Source: an uncultured bacterium (lineage in GTDB: Bacteria > Edwardsbacteria > AC1 > EtOH8). Taken from it: a stretch of 64,000 nucleotides of DNA. The stretch covers positions 45,869-109,868 of the forward strand of contig CALMGM010000002.1 of the NCBI GenBank assembly GCA_937863685.1. The letters are read 5' to 3'. Of this stretch, positions 16,797 to 24,740 are shown piece after piece; the stretch's first letter is position 1; each line of letters opens with the position of its first letter. The notes below the pieces were generated by a model. It made no database searches. It was given only the letters and a program-made list of their open reading frames with translations, and was not told the DNA's origin. A program made the position numbers and the translations under genes.

Positions 16797-16823
16797 CCGG
16801 CTCCTTCTCTTCAAAAGAGAAGG
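16797..16823. repeat. Intergenic palindrome of the CCTTCTC family
   Basis: CCTTCTCTT-caa-AAGAGAAGG preceded by AACCCCCGGCT. It is related to the element at 21530-21560 and to the CCTCACCCC...CTCTCC palindromes elsewhere. It could act as an attenuator between recA and recX. Confidence 0.55.
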
Positions 16824-16836
16824 GGAATAAAAGGGG

Positions 16837-17322
16837 ATGAGTTCAAATATGAAAACATTTAACCCCAAAGCCTACGCCCTGCGACTGTTGGAGCTGCGCG
16901 GCCGCTCGGTCAAGGACGTCAGGGACAAGCTCAGGGTAAAGGGGGCCTCGCCGGCGGATGTCGATCTGGTGATAGACGACCTGCTGTTGCTGGGGCTTTT
17001 GGACGATGAGAAATTCGCCCGGGACTGGATCGAGAACCGCCAGCACTTCCGGCCCACCGGCGTGGTCCGTTTGAGGCAGGAACTTTTTGCCAAAGGGATA
17101 GACCGGGAGATAGTGGACCAGGCTATCAGGGAGTATAAAAGCTATGCTGACGAGTTTCCGGCGGCCCTGGACCTGGCCCGGAGAAAGATGAAGCTTTACA
17201 GCAAGCTGGACGCCGACACTGCCAGGCGCCGCCTGGCGGGGTTTCTGGCCCGGAGGGGATACGAAACCTCGATAGTATCAAAAGTGCTGAAGGAATTGCT
17301 GAAGGAAAATATTTCAGAATGA
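16837..17322 (+). CDS. recX: Regulatory protein RecX
   Basis: A 161-residue protein of tandem three-helix repeats. Characteristic segments are ALRLLELRGRSVKDVRDKLRVKG, then DDLLLLGLLDDEKFARDWIENR (the 'lld.fa..fv..r' motif), and a C-terminal RRLAGFLARRGYETSIVSKVL. RecX binds the RecA filament groove and limits its growth. It lies 56 bases downstream of recA and its stop overlaps the next start (ATGA at 17319). Length is normal. Confidence 0.93.
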   Translation: MSSNMKTFNPKAYALRLLELRGRSVKDVRDKLRVKGASPADVDLVIDDLLLLGLLDDEKFARDWIENRQHFRPTGVVRLRQELFAKGIDREIVDQAIREYKSYADEFPAALDLARRKMKLYSKLDADTARRRLAGFLARRGYETSIVSKVLKELLKENISE

Positions 17323-18020
17323 TCCAAACTACCATCCGGCGCTGGCTCAAGCTGATAATTGCGGCGCGTGACGCCGATGCGGATTCGGTGGAGCACTACA
17401 CGCCGGCCGAGGAGACCACCAACGCCATCCTGCACGGGGTGGGACTGGGGCTGGCTATTGCGGCCCTGGTGGTATTGGTGGTGCTGGCCAGCCTGTCCGG
17501 GAACGCCTGGCACATAGTCAGTTTCAGCATCTACGGGGCGACCTTGGTTCTGTTATACCTGTCGTCGACCCTGTATCACGGTTTTTATGCCGGGCGGGCC
17601 AAGCAACTGTTCCGGATCTTCGACCACTCGGCCATATTTCTCCTGATAGCCGGGACCTACACCCCGATCGCGCTGATCACCCTGCACGGCCGGCTGGGCT
17701 GGACGGTTTGCGGCGTGGTGTGGGGCATAGCCGCGGCGGGCATTGTGGGCAAGGCCTTTTGGGCGAACCGTTTCGCGGTGCTGTCGACCGTACTGTATTT
17801 GGCGATGGGGTGGATCGTGGTGATCGTGGCTAAGCCGCTATTGGCGCACCTCAATACCGCCAGCCTGGTGTTCCTGGGCCTGGGCGGCCTGTTCTACACG
17901 CTGGGGACGGTGTTCTACCTGTGGCGAAAGTTGAAATTCCACCACGCCATCTGGCACCTGTTCGTGCTGGCCGGGAGCATCTGCCATTTTTTTACCATAT
18001 TGTTTTTGCTGCCGAGGTAA
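17319..18020 (+). CDS. Hemolysin III family protein (TrhA/YqfA, PAQR fold)
   Basis: A 233-residue, seven-helix membrane protein. EETTNAILHGVGLGLAI, SSTLYHGF, FRIFDHSAIFLLIAGTYTP and the final IWHLFVLAGSICHFF carry the conserved Ser/His/Asp/His pattern of the PAQR superfamily (a probable zinc-dependent ceramidase-like site). The family name comes from Bacillus hemolysin III; in most bacteria it is linked to membrane-fluidity control, not haemolysis. It is translationally coupled to recX by an ATGA overlap. Confidence 0.88.
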   Translation: MIQTTIRRWLKLIIAARDADADSVEHYTPAEETTNAILHGVGLGLAIAALVVLVVLASLSGNAWHIVSFSIYGATLVLLYLSSTLYHGFYAGRAKQLFRIFDHSAIFLLIAGTYTPIALITLHGRLGWTVCGVVWGIAAAGIVGKAFWANRFAVLSTVLYLAMGWIVVIVAKPLLAHLNTASLVFLGLGGLFYTLGTVFYLWRKLKFHHAIWHLFVLAGSICHFFTILFLLPR

Positions 18021-18065
18021 CGGTTTGTGTTTAGTCGGCATTGTGTAATTACGTTTTGTATTAAT

Positions 18066-18713
18066 ATGTCAATCAATAACCCGAAACACCACCGCCGTTC
18101 CATCCGTTTGCCGGAATATGATTATTCCCAGGAAGGGGTGTATTACATAACCATTTGCACCCAGGATAGAAGATGTTTGTTTGGCGGCATAATCAATGGC
18201 CGGGTGAAATTATCCGAATATGGTAAAATTGCCGAACGGTTTTGGCGTGATATGACGGAATATTGTGATGGCATATTGTTGGATACATTTGTCATCATGC
18301 CCAACCATATGCATGCGATAATTGTTATCATCGGCGATGTAATTCGTAGGGGCGAGGTCGCCTCGCCCCTGGGTGGTACGGTCGATATTTCGGGGAAACC
18401 GGGCGATGGGATCGAAATACCGGGCGAGGTGACCTCGCCCCTACGGGGGACGGGCAAACACACATTGGGGCAAATATTGGCATTTTACAAATACCAAACA
18501 ACGAAATCGATTAATGCCATAAAAAATACCCCGGGCAATAAAATCTGGCAACGGAATTATTGGGAACACGTAATTCGCAACGAAAAATCATTACACAAAA
18601 TCAGGGGATACATCCGCGATAACCCATGGCATTGGGCATCGGACGATGAAAACCCGGAACGTAAAATAATATCGCGAGGGGTAAGGGCAATTCATGAATT
18701 GCCCCAACAATAA
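18066..18713 (+). CDS. REP-associated tyrosine transposase (RAYT, Y1_Tnp family)
   Basis: About 215 residues, starting MSINNPKHHRRSIRLPEYDY; the GTG at 18027 would add an atypical leader. Y1 family features are YYITICTQDR, the HUH-type pair in MPNHMHAIIVI, and the catalytic tyrosine in QRNYWEHVIRN. The usual short linker after the HUH motif is lengthened by two REP-like hairpins that stay in frame (18348-18440), and the last codons lie in another palindrome (18685-18704). RAYTs cut single-stranded palindromic repeats and are thought to spread REP elements. AT-rich relative to its neighbours, it is inserted between the recA-recX-trhA cluster and alaS. Confidence 0.88.
   Translation: MSINNPKHHRRSIRLPEYDYSQEGVYYITICTQDRRCLFGGIINGRVKLSEYGKIAERFWRDMTEYCDGILLDTFVIMPNHMHAIIVIIGDVIRRGEVASPLGGTVDISGKPGDGIEIPGEVTSPLRGTGKHTLGQILAFYKYQTTKSINAIKNTPGNKIWQRNYWEHVIRNEKSLHKIRGYIRDNPWHWASDDENPERKIISRGVRAIHELPQQ
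18348..18440. repeat. Pair of REP-like hairpins inside the RAYT gene
   Basis: Hairpin 1: AGGGGCGAGG-tcg-CCTCGCCCCT (18348-18370). Hairpin 2: GGGCGAGGT-g-ACCTCGCCC (18422-18440). The outer flanks are GTAGGGG on the left and CCCCTAC on the right, so the whole pair is also inverted. Confidence 0.85.
18685..18704. repeat. Perfect 20-bp palindrome at the RAYT/alaS junction
   Basis: GGGCAATTCATGAATTGCCC. It encodes the last residues of the RAYT and ends 13 bases before the alaS ATG. Confidence 0.85.
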
Positions 18714-18717
18714 AAAT

Positions 18718-21360
18718 ATGCAATCATCCAACCAAATACGCCAATCATTTTTAGATTTCTTTAAATCCAAAGGCCACACCATCGTGCCGTCGGATTCGGT
18801 GGTGCCCAAGGATGATCCCACCCTGTTGTTCACCAACGCCGGGATGAACCAGTTCAAGAAGATCTTCCTGGGGCTGGAGGACCGGGGCTATAAGCGGGCG
18901 GCCGACAGCCAGAAGGTCTTAAGGGTCTCCGGCAAGCACAATGATCTGGAGGAGGTGGGCCGGGACCATACCCATCACACCTTCTTCGAGATGCTGGGCA
19001 ACTGGTCCTTTGGCGACTATTACAAGAAGGAGGCCATTGCCTGGGCCTGGGAACTTTTGACTGATGTCTGGAAACTGCCCAAGGACAAGCTTTATACCAC
19101 GGTCTACGTCAACGACGAAGAGGCTTTTGGTTTCTGGAAAGATCTGACCGATATCGATCCTTCGCACATCAGCCGCCACGGCGAGAAGGACAATTTCTGG
19201 GAGATGGGCGAGACCGGTCCCTGCGGGCCCTGTTCCGAGATCCACATGGACATGGGACAGGGAAGCTGTCCGAAATCGGGCAAGGACGGCCATATCTGCG
19301 GTGTCAACGTGGACGGCTGCGGGCGGTTCGTGGAGATCTGGAACCTGGTGTTCATCCAGTATGACCGCGGCCCGGACGGAAAGCTGACCGAACTGCCCAG
19401 CAAGCATGTGGACACAGGGATGGGATTCGAGCGCATCGTCCGGGTGATTCAAAAGAAAAATTCCAACTATGACACCGACCTTTTTTATCCGGTCATCAAG
19501 GCGGTGGAGAAGATATCCGGGATAAAATACAGCCAGGAACAGACCGAAGTCTCCTTCCGGGTGGTCGCCGACCACATCCGGGCCCTGATCTTCACCATCG
19601 GCGACGGGGTGCTGCCCTCCAACGAGGGCCGGGGCTACGTGATCCGACGCATCCTGCGGCGGGCGGCCCGGCACGGGCGCCTGCTGGGGCTGACCGAGCC
19701 GTTCCTGCACGATCTGGTGCCGGGGGTCATAGAGATCATGGGCCAGGCCTATCCCGACCTCAAGCCCCGGACCGAGCATATCGCCATGGTCATCAAAAAT
19801 GAGGAAGAGAATTTCGTTTCCACCGTGGCGGTGGGGCTTACCAAACTGCTGGAATCGGCTGCGGCCATCACTCCGCCCAACCAAAAGGCCATCCCCGGGG
19901 ATGTGCTGTTCAAACTCTACGACACCTTCGGCTTTCCCATAGACCTGGCCCAGGAGATCGCAGCGGAACAGGGGCTGACCCTGGATCTGGACGGGTTCAA
20001 CCAGGCCCTGGAGCAGCAGAAGGAGAGGGCCCGGGCGGCCCGGGGCGAGGTGTCCTTCTCCATCCAGAAGAGCGTGGACTACCCCTCCTGCATCTTTGTG
20101 GGATACGATAGTCTTCAGGGAAAGACCAGGATCAGCGGCATCTACCGCAAGGAGCTAAAACTGGAGTCCGCCGAAAAGGGGGAGACCGTCGACATCACCC
20201 TGGAGAACACACCGTTCTATGCCGAGGGCGGCGGCCAGGCCGGCGACGTGGGCACCATCGAAAATAAGAATGCCAGATTAAAGGTGCTGAGCACCATCAA
20301 GACCTTCAATGGGTCAACCGTGCATCATGCGGAGGTGGTCTCCGGCGCGATCAAGGTCAAAGACGAGGTCACCGCCACGGTTGACCAGCCGGCCCGTTTG
20401 AGCACTGCCCGGCACCATACCGCCACCCATCTGCTGCAGGCGGCCCTTCAGCAGGTGGTGGGCAAGCATGTCCAGCAGCAGGGCTCGATGGTCGGCCCGG
20501 AGCGACTGCGCTTCGACTTCACCAATCTTGCCGCCCTGGACCCGATGCAGCTGGACGAGGTGGAGCACCTAGTCAACCGCAAGATCATGGATAACATTCC
20601 GGTGACCGACCAGCACATGAAGCTGGCCGAGGCCCAGAAGACCGGGGCCATGGCGCTGTTCGGGGAGAAATACGGGGAGGAGGTCCGGGTGATCTCCTGC
20701 GGGGATTTCTCCAAGGAATTGTGCGGCGGGACCCACGTCAAACACAGCGGCGAGCTGGGGCTGTTCCGGATAATCAAGGAGGAGGCCATCGCCTCCGGGG
20801 TGCGGAGGATCGAGGCCGTGGCCGGCGAGGCAGCTTACAAGAAGTTCAAGGAGGACCAGCTGCTGGTGGCCGAGATCCAGGACCGGCTGAAGGCCAACCG
20901 CGAGGACATCGTCAAAAAACTGAACGCCCAGATGGAAGAGCTGAAAGCACTGGAGAAGGCCAAGAAGGATGCGGCCAGACTGCAACAAGGCGGAATGATA
21001 GAAGCTCTGGTTCAAGAGGTTAAAAAGGTTCAAGATATTCAATTGCTGATCAAACTGCTGGATGGCCTTTCCCAAGACGACCTGCGGGAGATGGCCGACA
21101 AGCTACGGATGAAACTGTCGGGTGGGGTCATTATCCTGGCCAGCGTTGATGACGGCAAGTTCGGGTTCACCATCGCAGTGGGAGACCAACTTGTCAAAGC
21201 CAAAAAATATATGGCCGGTGATATCGCCAAACAGATCGCCGCGATCACCGACGGCAAGGGCGGCGGCCGGCCCCAGTTGGCTCAGGTGGGCGGCAGGGAT
21301 GACGGGAAGCTGAAGGAATATATGGGGAAGATCGGAAGTTTATTTAACGGTCACTCATGA
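18718..21360 (+). CDS. alaS: Alanyl-tRNA synthetase
   Basis: About 880 residues. Class II catalytic core at the N-terminus (FTNAGMNQFKKIFLG; GRDHTHHTFFEMLGNWSFGD), tRNA-recognition helices in the middle, the editing domain with HHTATHLLQAAL and CGGTHVKHSGELG (the zinc-binding His/His/Cys/His site), and a C-terminal coiled-coil/C-Ala domain with GGGRPQLAQVGG. The start at ATG 18718 (MQSSNQIRQSF) is the canonical N-terminus; 18694 would read through the repeat. It charges tRNA-Ala and removes mischarged Ser/Gly. recA-recX-alaS proximity is common; here TrhA and a RAYT intervene. Confidence 0.97.
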   Translation: MQSSNQIRQSFLDFFKSKGHTIVPSDSVVPKDDPTLLFTNAGMNQFKKIFLGLEDRGYKRAADSQKVLRVSGKHNDLEEVGRDHTHHTFFEMLGNWSFGDYYKKEAIAWAWELLTDVWKLPKDKLYTTVYVNDEEAFGFWKDLTDIDPSHISRHGEKDNFWEMGETGPCGPCSEIHMDMGQGSCPKSGKDGHICGVNVDGCGRFVEIWNLVFIQYDRGPDGKLTELPSKHVDTGMGFERIVRVIQKKNSNYDTDLFYPVIKAVEKISGIKYSQEQTEVSFRVVADHIRALIFTIGDGVLPSNEGRGYVIRRILRRAARHGRLLGLTEPFLHDLVPGVIEIMGQAYPDLKPRTEHIAMVIKNEEENFVSTVAVGLTKLLESAAAITPPNQKAIPGDVLFKLYDTFGFPIDLAQEIAAEQGLTLDLDGFNQALEQQKERARAARGEVSFSIQKSVDYPSCIFVGYDSLQGKTRISGIYRKELKLESAEKGETVDITLENTPFYAEGGGQAGDVGTIENKNARLKVLSTIKTFNGSTVHHAEVVSGAIKVKDEVTATVDQPARLSTARHHTATHLLQAALQQVVGKHVQQQGSMVGPERLRFDFTNLAALDPMQLDEVEHLVNRKIMDNIPVTDQHMKLAEAQKTGAMALFGEKYGEEVRVISCGDFSKELCGGTHVKHSGELGLFRIIKEEAIASGVRRIEAVAGEAAYKKFKEDQLLVAEIQDRLKANREDIVKKLNAQMEELKALEKAKKDAARLQQGGMIEALVQEVKKVQDIQLLIKLLDGLSQDDLREMADKLRMKLSGGVIILASVDDGKFGFTIAVGDQLVKAKKYMAGDIAKQIAAITDGKGGGRPQLAQVGGRDDGKLKEYMGKIGSLFNGHS

Positions 21361-21521
21361 TAAATATCCAAAATAACCTCTGCGGCCACTGCGGCCTGTG
21401 TTCAGGGGTCTGCCCGGCGCTGGCCATTATTCTTCACGGCTGGGGCCTGGAGATAGATAAAAATAAATGCATCTCCTGCGGGAAGTGCGTAAAAGTCTGC
21501 CCCACCGGGGCGCTGAGCTGA
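21357..21521 (+). CDS. 54-residue 2[4Fe-4S] ferredoxin-like protein
   Basis: A small gene starting inside the alaS stop (ATGA at 21357) and ending TGA at 21519-21521. It has two classical cluster motifs: CGHCGLCSGVCP (from residue 9) and CISCGKCVKVCP (from residue 38). This is the length and symmetry of clostridial-type low-potential ferredoxins. Translational coupling with alaS is unusual. It could serve the RnfC-like protein at 13.4 kb or a radical-SAM enzyme such as RimO at 48.3 kb; no direct link is visible. Confidence 0.85.
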   Translation: MINIQNNLCGHCGLCSGVCPALAIILHGWGLEIDKNKCISCGKCVKVCPTGALS

Positions 21522-21529
21522 CCAACCTA

Positions 21530-21560
21530 ACCCCCGGCCCCTTCCCCGCGGGGGAAGGGG
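21530..21560. repeat. Intergenic palindrome
   Basis: AACCCCCGG leader then CCCCTTCCCC-gcg-GGGGAAGGGG (21538-21560). Same family as 16797-16823. Confidence 0.65.
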
Positions 21561-21588
21561 ATCAATTGAGAAGGTCGAAAGGAAATCT

Positions 21589-22347
21589 ATGTTCTACGAA
21601 TATCTTTTAAAGACCGCCAAAGCTAAGGGTTCGTCTTTTGTGGTGCTGGTGGATCCCGACAAGGTCCAGCCGGCCCAGGCCGCCAAGCTGGGGGCCGTTT
21701 TTCAGAAAGAAGGGGTGGATGCGGTATTCCTGGGCACCAGCCTGCTGATGTCGGATCAGATCAACCTTATCGCCAAGGCATTGAAAAGAAATTTCAAGCG
21801 GCCCATCGTGATCTTCCCCGGCAGCGCCTATCAGGTGACCAAGGAGGCCGATGCCCTGCTGTATCTCTCGCTGATCAGCGGCCGCAACGCCAATCTGCTG
21901 ATAGAGGAGCAGGTCAAGGCCGCCCCGATGGTCAAACGCTCCGGGCTGGAGGTTATCCCCACCGGCTACATGCTGGTGGAATCCGGACGGCTGACCTCGG
22001 CCAACTACATGAGCCATTCTTTCCCCATCCCCCACGACAAGCCGGACATCGCCATGGCTCATGCCCTGGCGGCAAAGTTTCTGGGCATGAAGCTGATCTA
22101 CATGGACGCCGGCAGCGGCGCCCTGTCGCCGGTGTCGGAGAAGATGATCGGCGGAGTGGCCAAATACGCCGGCCTGCCGGTGGTGGTGGGCGGGGGGATC
22201 AAGGATCCCGAGGCCGCCGGATCAAAGGCCCGGGCCGGGGCCACGGCCGTGGTCATAGGAAATGTGCTGGAAGGGAAAATCAAAAACGATATCATTGGCA
22301 GTTTTGCCAGAGCTATTCATTACAAAGGTCAACCACGGAAACACTAA
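21589..22347 (+). CDS. Geranylgeranylglyceryl-phosphate synthase (GGGPS/PcrB family)
   Basis: A 252-residue TIM-barrel enzyme. FVVLVDPDKV at the N-terminus, VDAVFLGTSLL, VIFPGSAYQVT, LEVIPTGYMLVESG, KLIYMDAGSGA and VVVGGGIKDPEAA are the phosphate- and Mg-binding signatures of the family. It joins glycerol-1-phosphate to geranylgeranyl-PP (or heptaprenyl-PP in PcrB), the first ether bond of archaeal-type lipids. The length and motifs fit the bacterial group II (Bacteroidota-type) rather than Firmicutes PcrB. No glycerol-1-phosphate dehydrogenase or DGGGP synthase is in the window. It stands alone, flanked by repeats. Confidence 0.88.
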   Translation: MFYEYLLKTAKAKGSSFVVLVDPDKVQPAQAAKLGAVFQKEGVDAVFLGTSLLMSDQINLIAKALKRNFKRPIVIFPGSAYQVTKEADALLYLSLISGRNANLLIEEQVKAAPMVKRSGLEVIPTGYMLVESGRLTSANYMSHSFPIPHDKPDIAMAHALAAKFLGMKLIYMDAGSGALSPVSEKMIGGVAKYAGLPVVVGGGIKDPEAAGSKARAGATAVVIGNVLEGKIKNDIIGSFARAIHYKGQPRKH

Positions 22348-22407
22348 ATGCCAAAAGTTACGGAACTGAATTGAAATTGTTACTTAGGCGAATAAATAGC
22401 ACAATGT

Positions 22408-22463
22408 GTCATTCCCGCGAAGGCGGGAATCCAGGCCTGGATGCCATTATTCAATGGCATGAC
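22408..22463. repeat. 56-bp double-hairpin repeat element, copy 1
   Basis: Ends GTCAT and ATGAC (inverted). Hairpin 1 is ATTCCCGC-gaag-GCGGGAAT. The centre is the palindrome CCAGGCCTGG. Hairpin 2 is ATGCCAT...ATGGCAT. A second full copy of equal length is at 45655-45710, with compensatory stem changes. The rest of the 22348-22572 gap holds a degenerate ACCACGGAAACAC module and otherwise nothing I recognise. Confidence 0.88.
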
Positions 22464-22572
22464 AAAAAGAACGTTAATAACCGTTAAGGTTTATTGATCT
22501 ATTTGATTTCCGAAGTAATAAATTCCATGTTTCTGTGGTTAATTAATTAGAAAATATATCGAAAGGGTTAAA

Positions 22573-23304
22573 ATGAAAGGCGTAATATTGGCCGGAGGGC
22601 TGGGCACTCGCCTTCGCCCCCTGACCAGCATCACCAATAAACACCTGCTGCCGGTGTACGACCGGCCCATGATCTACTATCCCATCCAGACCCTGGTGCA
22701 GGCGGGCATCAATGACATCATGCTGGTGACCGGCGGGAATGCGGCCGGCGATTTCCTGCGCCTGCTGGGCAACGGCGAGGAGTTCGGACTGAAGCACATC
22801 AATTACACCTATCAGAAACGCGAGGGGGGGATCGCCGAAGCTTTGGGTCTGTGCCGCCATTTCGTGGGCCAGGACAAGGTGGTGGTGATGCTGGGCGACA
22901 ACATTCTGGATGGCTCCATCAAAAAAGCGATAGGCGATTTCCAAAAGCAGGAATTCGGGGCCAAGATATTCCTGAAGACGGTGGCCAATCCAAGGGAATA
23001 CGGAGTGGCCGAGGTCAAGGGCCGCCTGGTGAAGAACATCGTGGAAAAGCCCAAGAATCCCAAGAGCAATTACGCCGTGATCGGCATTTACATGTACGAT
23101 TCCCAGGTGTGGGACATCCTGAAGACCCTGAAGCCGTCGGGCCGGGGCGAGCTGGAGATCACCGACGTCAACAACGCCTTCATCAAAAAAGGCCAAATGA
23201 CCTACGAGGTCATCAAAGGCTGGTGGGGCGACGCCGGATCTTCCATCGAGGACCTGTGGGCGGTGAACCAGTTCATCGGGCAGAGAGCCAGGAATAAAAA
23301 ATGA
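22573..23304 (+). CDS. rmlA: Glucose-1-phosphate thymidylyltransferase-like nucleotidyltransferase
   Basis: A 243-residue short-form sugar nucleotidyltransferase. MKGVILAGGLGTRLRPLT is the nucleotide-binding signature; VYDRPMIYYPIQTL, VMLGDNIL (metal-binding Asp), REYGVAEV, VEKPKNPKSNYAVIGIYMYD and the closing WWGDAGSSIEDLW follow. It makes dTDP-glucose (or a close analogue) for cell-surface glycans. It is about 45 residues shorter than enteric RmlA, lacking the C-terminal dimer helices, as in archaeal and phylum-level variants. rmlD follows with an ATGA overlap; rmlB and rmlC are not in the window. Confidence 0.87.
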   Translation: MKGVILAGGLGTRLRPLTSITNKHLLPVYDRPMIYYPIQTLVQAGINDIMLVTGGNAAGDFLRLLGNGEEFGLKHINYTYQKREGGIAEALGLCRHFVGQDKVVVMLGDNILDGSIKKAIGDFQKQEFGAKIFLKTVANPREYGVAEVKGRLVKNIVEKPKNPKSNYAVIGIYMYDSQVWDILKTLKPSGRGELEITDVNNAFIKKGQMTYEVIKGWWGDAGSSIEDLWAVNQFIGQRARNKK

Positions 23305-24146
23305 AAGTTTTAGTCACCGGGGCCAAAGGGATGCTGGGCACCGACCTGTGCCGGGAGCTATCTGGCGATTATCAGGTAACGGGCATCGATATTCAGGACC
23401 TTGATATCACCACCGGGGAGGCGTCCGGAAAGATCGCCGGATACGGTCCGGAGATGGTCCTGCATTGCGCCGCCATGACCAACGTCGACGGCTGCGAAAA
23501 AGATCCCGATGCCGCCTATGCCGTCAACGGGCTGGGAACCAGGAATGTGGCTTTGGCTGCTCGGCAGCTGAATGTCCCCATGCTCTATATCAGCACCGAC
23601 TTCGTGTTTGACGGCAAAAAAGGCGAGCCCTATTGCGAATGGGATGAGCCGAATCCATTGGGGCATTATGGGAGATCGAAGTTGGACGGTGAGAAATCCG
23701 TCAGGGAATTATTGGAAAAGTTCTATATCGTTCGCACCTCGTGGTTGTACGGGAAGCACGGCAGAAATTTCATCAGCACCATACTGGCAAAAGCGAAAGA
23801 GTCCGGAACAATAAAAGTGGTCAACGATCAGGTGGGATCGCCCACCTATGTTCAAGACCTGTGCCGGGCCATCGTCCGGCTTGCCTCCAGCGATAAATAC
23901 GGCACTTACCACCTGTCAAACTCCGGCGCCTGCAGTTGGTTCGATCTTGCCAAAAAGGCGGTGGAGTTTTCCGGAACCAAAGCCGAGGTCCTGCCAATTT
24001 CTTCATCCGATTACCCTACGCCCACCAAACGCCCGGCCTATTCGGTTCTGAGGAACTTCTGTTGGGAAAGAACTTTTGGCGAAATTTTGAGACCTTGGGA
24101 GGAAGGTCTGAAGGATTATCTGAAAGAAGCGGAGTATATCGATTAA
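23301..24146 (+). CDS. rmlD: dTDP-4-dehydrorhamnose reductase
   Basis: A 281-residue short-chain dehydrogenase/reductase. MKVLVTGAKGMLGTDL (Rossmann GxxGxxG), CAAMTNVDGCEKD, STDFVFDGKKGEPYCEWDEP and the catalytic YGRSKLDGE (YxxxK) are all RmlD hallmarks. It reduces the C4 keto group to yield dTDP-L-rhamnose using NADPH. It overlaps rmlA by 4 bases, so the two are coupled. The product probably feeds surface polysaccharide or glycoprotein synthesis together with the GT9 enzyme at 0.3 kb. Confidence 0.93.
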   Translation: MKVLVTGAKGMLGTDLCRELSGDYQVTGIDIQDLDITTGEASGKIAGYGPEMVLHCAAMTNVDGCEKDPDAAYAVNGLGTRNVALAARQLNVPMLYISTDFVFDGKKGEPYCEWDEPNPLGHYGRSKLDGEKSVRELLEKFYIVRTSWLYGKHGRNFISTILAKAKESGTIKVVNDQVGSPTYVQDLCRAIVRLASSDKYGTYHLSNSGACSWFDLAKKAVEFSGTKAEVLPISSSDYPTPTKRPAYSVLRNFCWERTFGEILRPWEEGLKDYLKEAEYID

Positions 24147-24158
24147 CAAAAGGGCGAT

Positions 24159-24740
24159 ATGAAAAACAAATCTATCACGGAGGCTCAATTGCAGCGGGAG
24201 TTGCTGAAAAGCGCCCAGGCTCTTGTTGAGACCGCAGAGACATCTGCGGGAGAAATAATCCGGGCGGCCGGACTCATCGCCGGAGCCTTCAAAAAAGGCG
24301 GAAAGCTTTTGATCTGCGGGAACGGGGGCAGCGCCGCCGACAGCCAGCATATTGCCGCCGAGCTGGTGGTCCGCTTTCTCAAGGAAAGGAAAGCCCTGCC
24401 GGCCATGGCCCTGACCACCGACAGCTCTGTCCTTACCGCGGAGGCCAACGATCACGGCTTTGGTACAGTCTTCTCCCGCCAGGTTGAAGCCTTGGGGAAC
24501 AAGGAGGACGTGCTGTTGGCCATCTCCACCAGCGGCAGGTCGCCCAATGTCATTGAAGCAGCCAAGGCCGCTAAGAAAAAGGGCCTGATAGTTATCGGGC
24601 TGACCGGGCCGGTACCCGGCGCCTTGGGAAAATACTGCCGGGTGTGCATAAAGGCCGCGGGTGACAAAACCTTCCGGATCCAGGAATCGATGCTGATGGT
24701 CGAGCATGCCCTGTGCGATCTGATAGAAAAGAGATATTAA
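24159..24740 (+). CDS. gmhA: Phosphoheptose isomerase-like SIS-domain protein
   Basis: A 193-residue single SIS domain. ICGNGGSAADSQHIAAELVVRF is the GmhA signature, followed by ALTTDSSVLTAEANDHGF and AISTSGRSPNVIEAAKAAK. GmhA converts sedoheptulose-7-phosphate to D-glycero-D-manno-heptose-7-phosphate for LPS core. Alternatively it could be a DiaA-like DnaA-binding homologue, but the nucleotide-sugar context and substrate motifs favour GmhA. It lies 12 bases after rmlD. Confidence 0.87.
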   Translation: MKNKSITEAQLQRELLKSAQALVETAETSAGEIIRAAGLIAGAFKKGGKLLICGNGGSAADSQHIAAELVVRFLKERKALPAMALTTDSSVLTAEANDHGFGTVFSRQVEALGNKEDVLLAISTSGRSPNVIEAAKAAKKKGLIVIGLTGPVPGALGKYCRVCIKAAGDKTFRIQESMLMVEHALCDLIEKRY

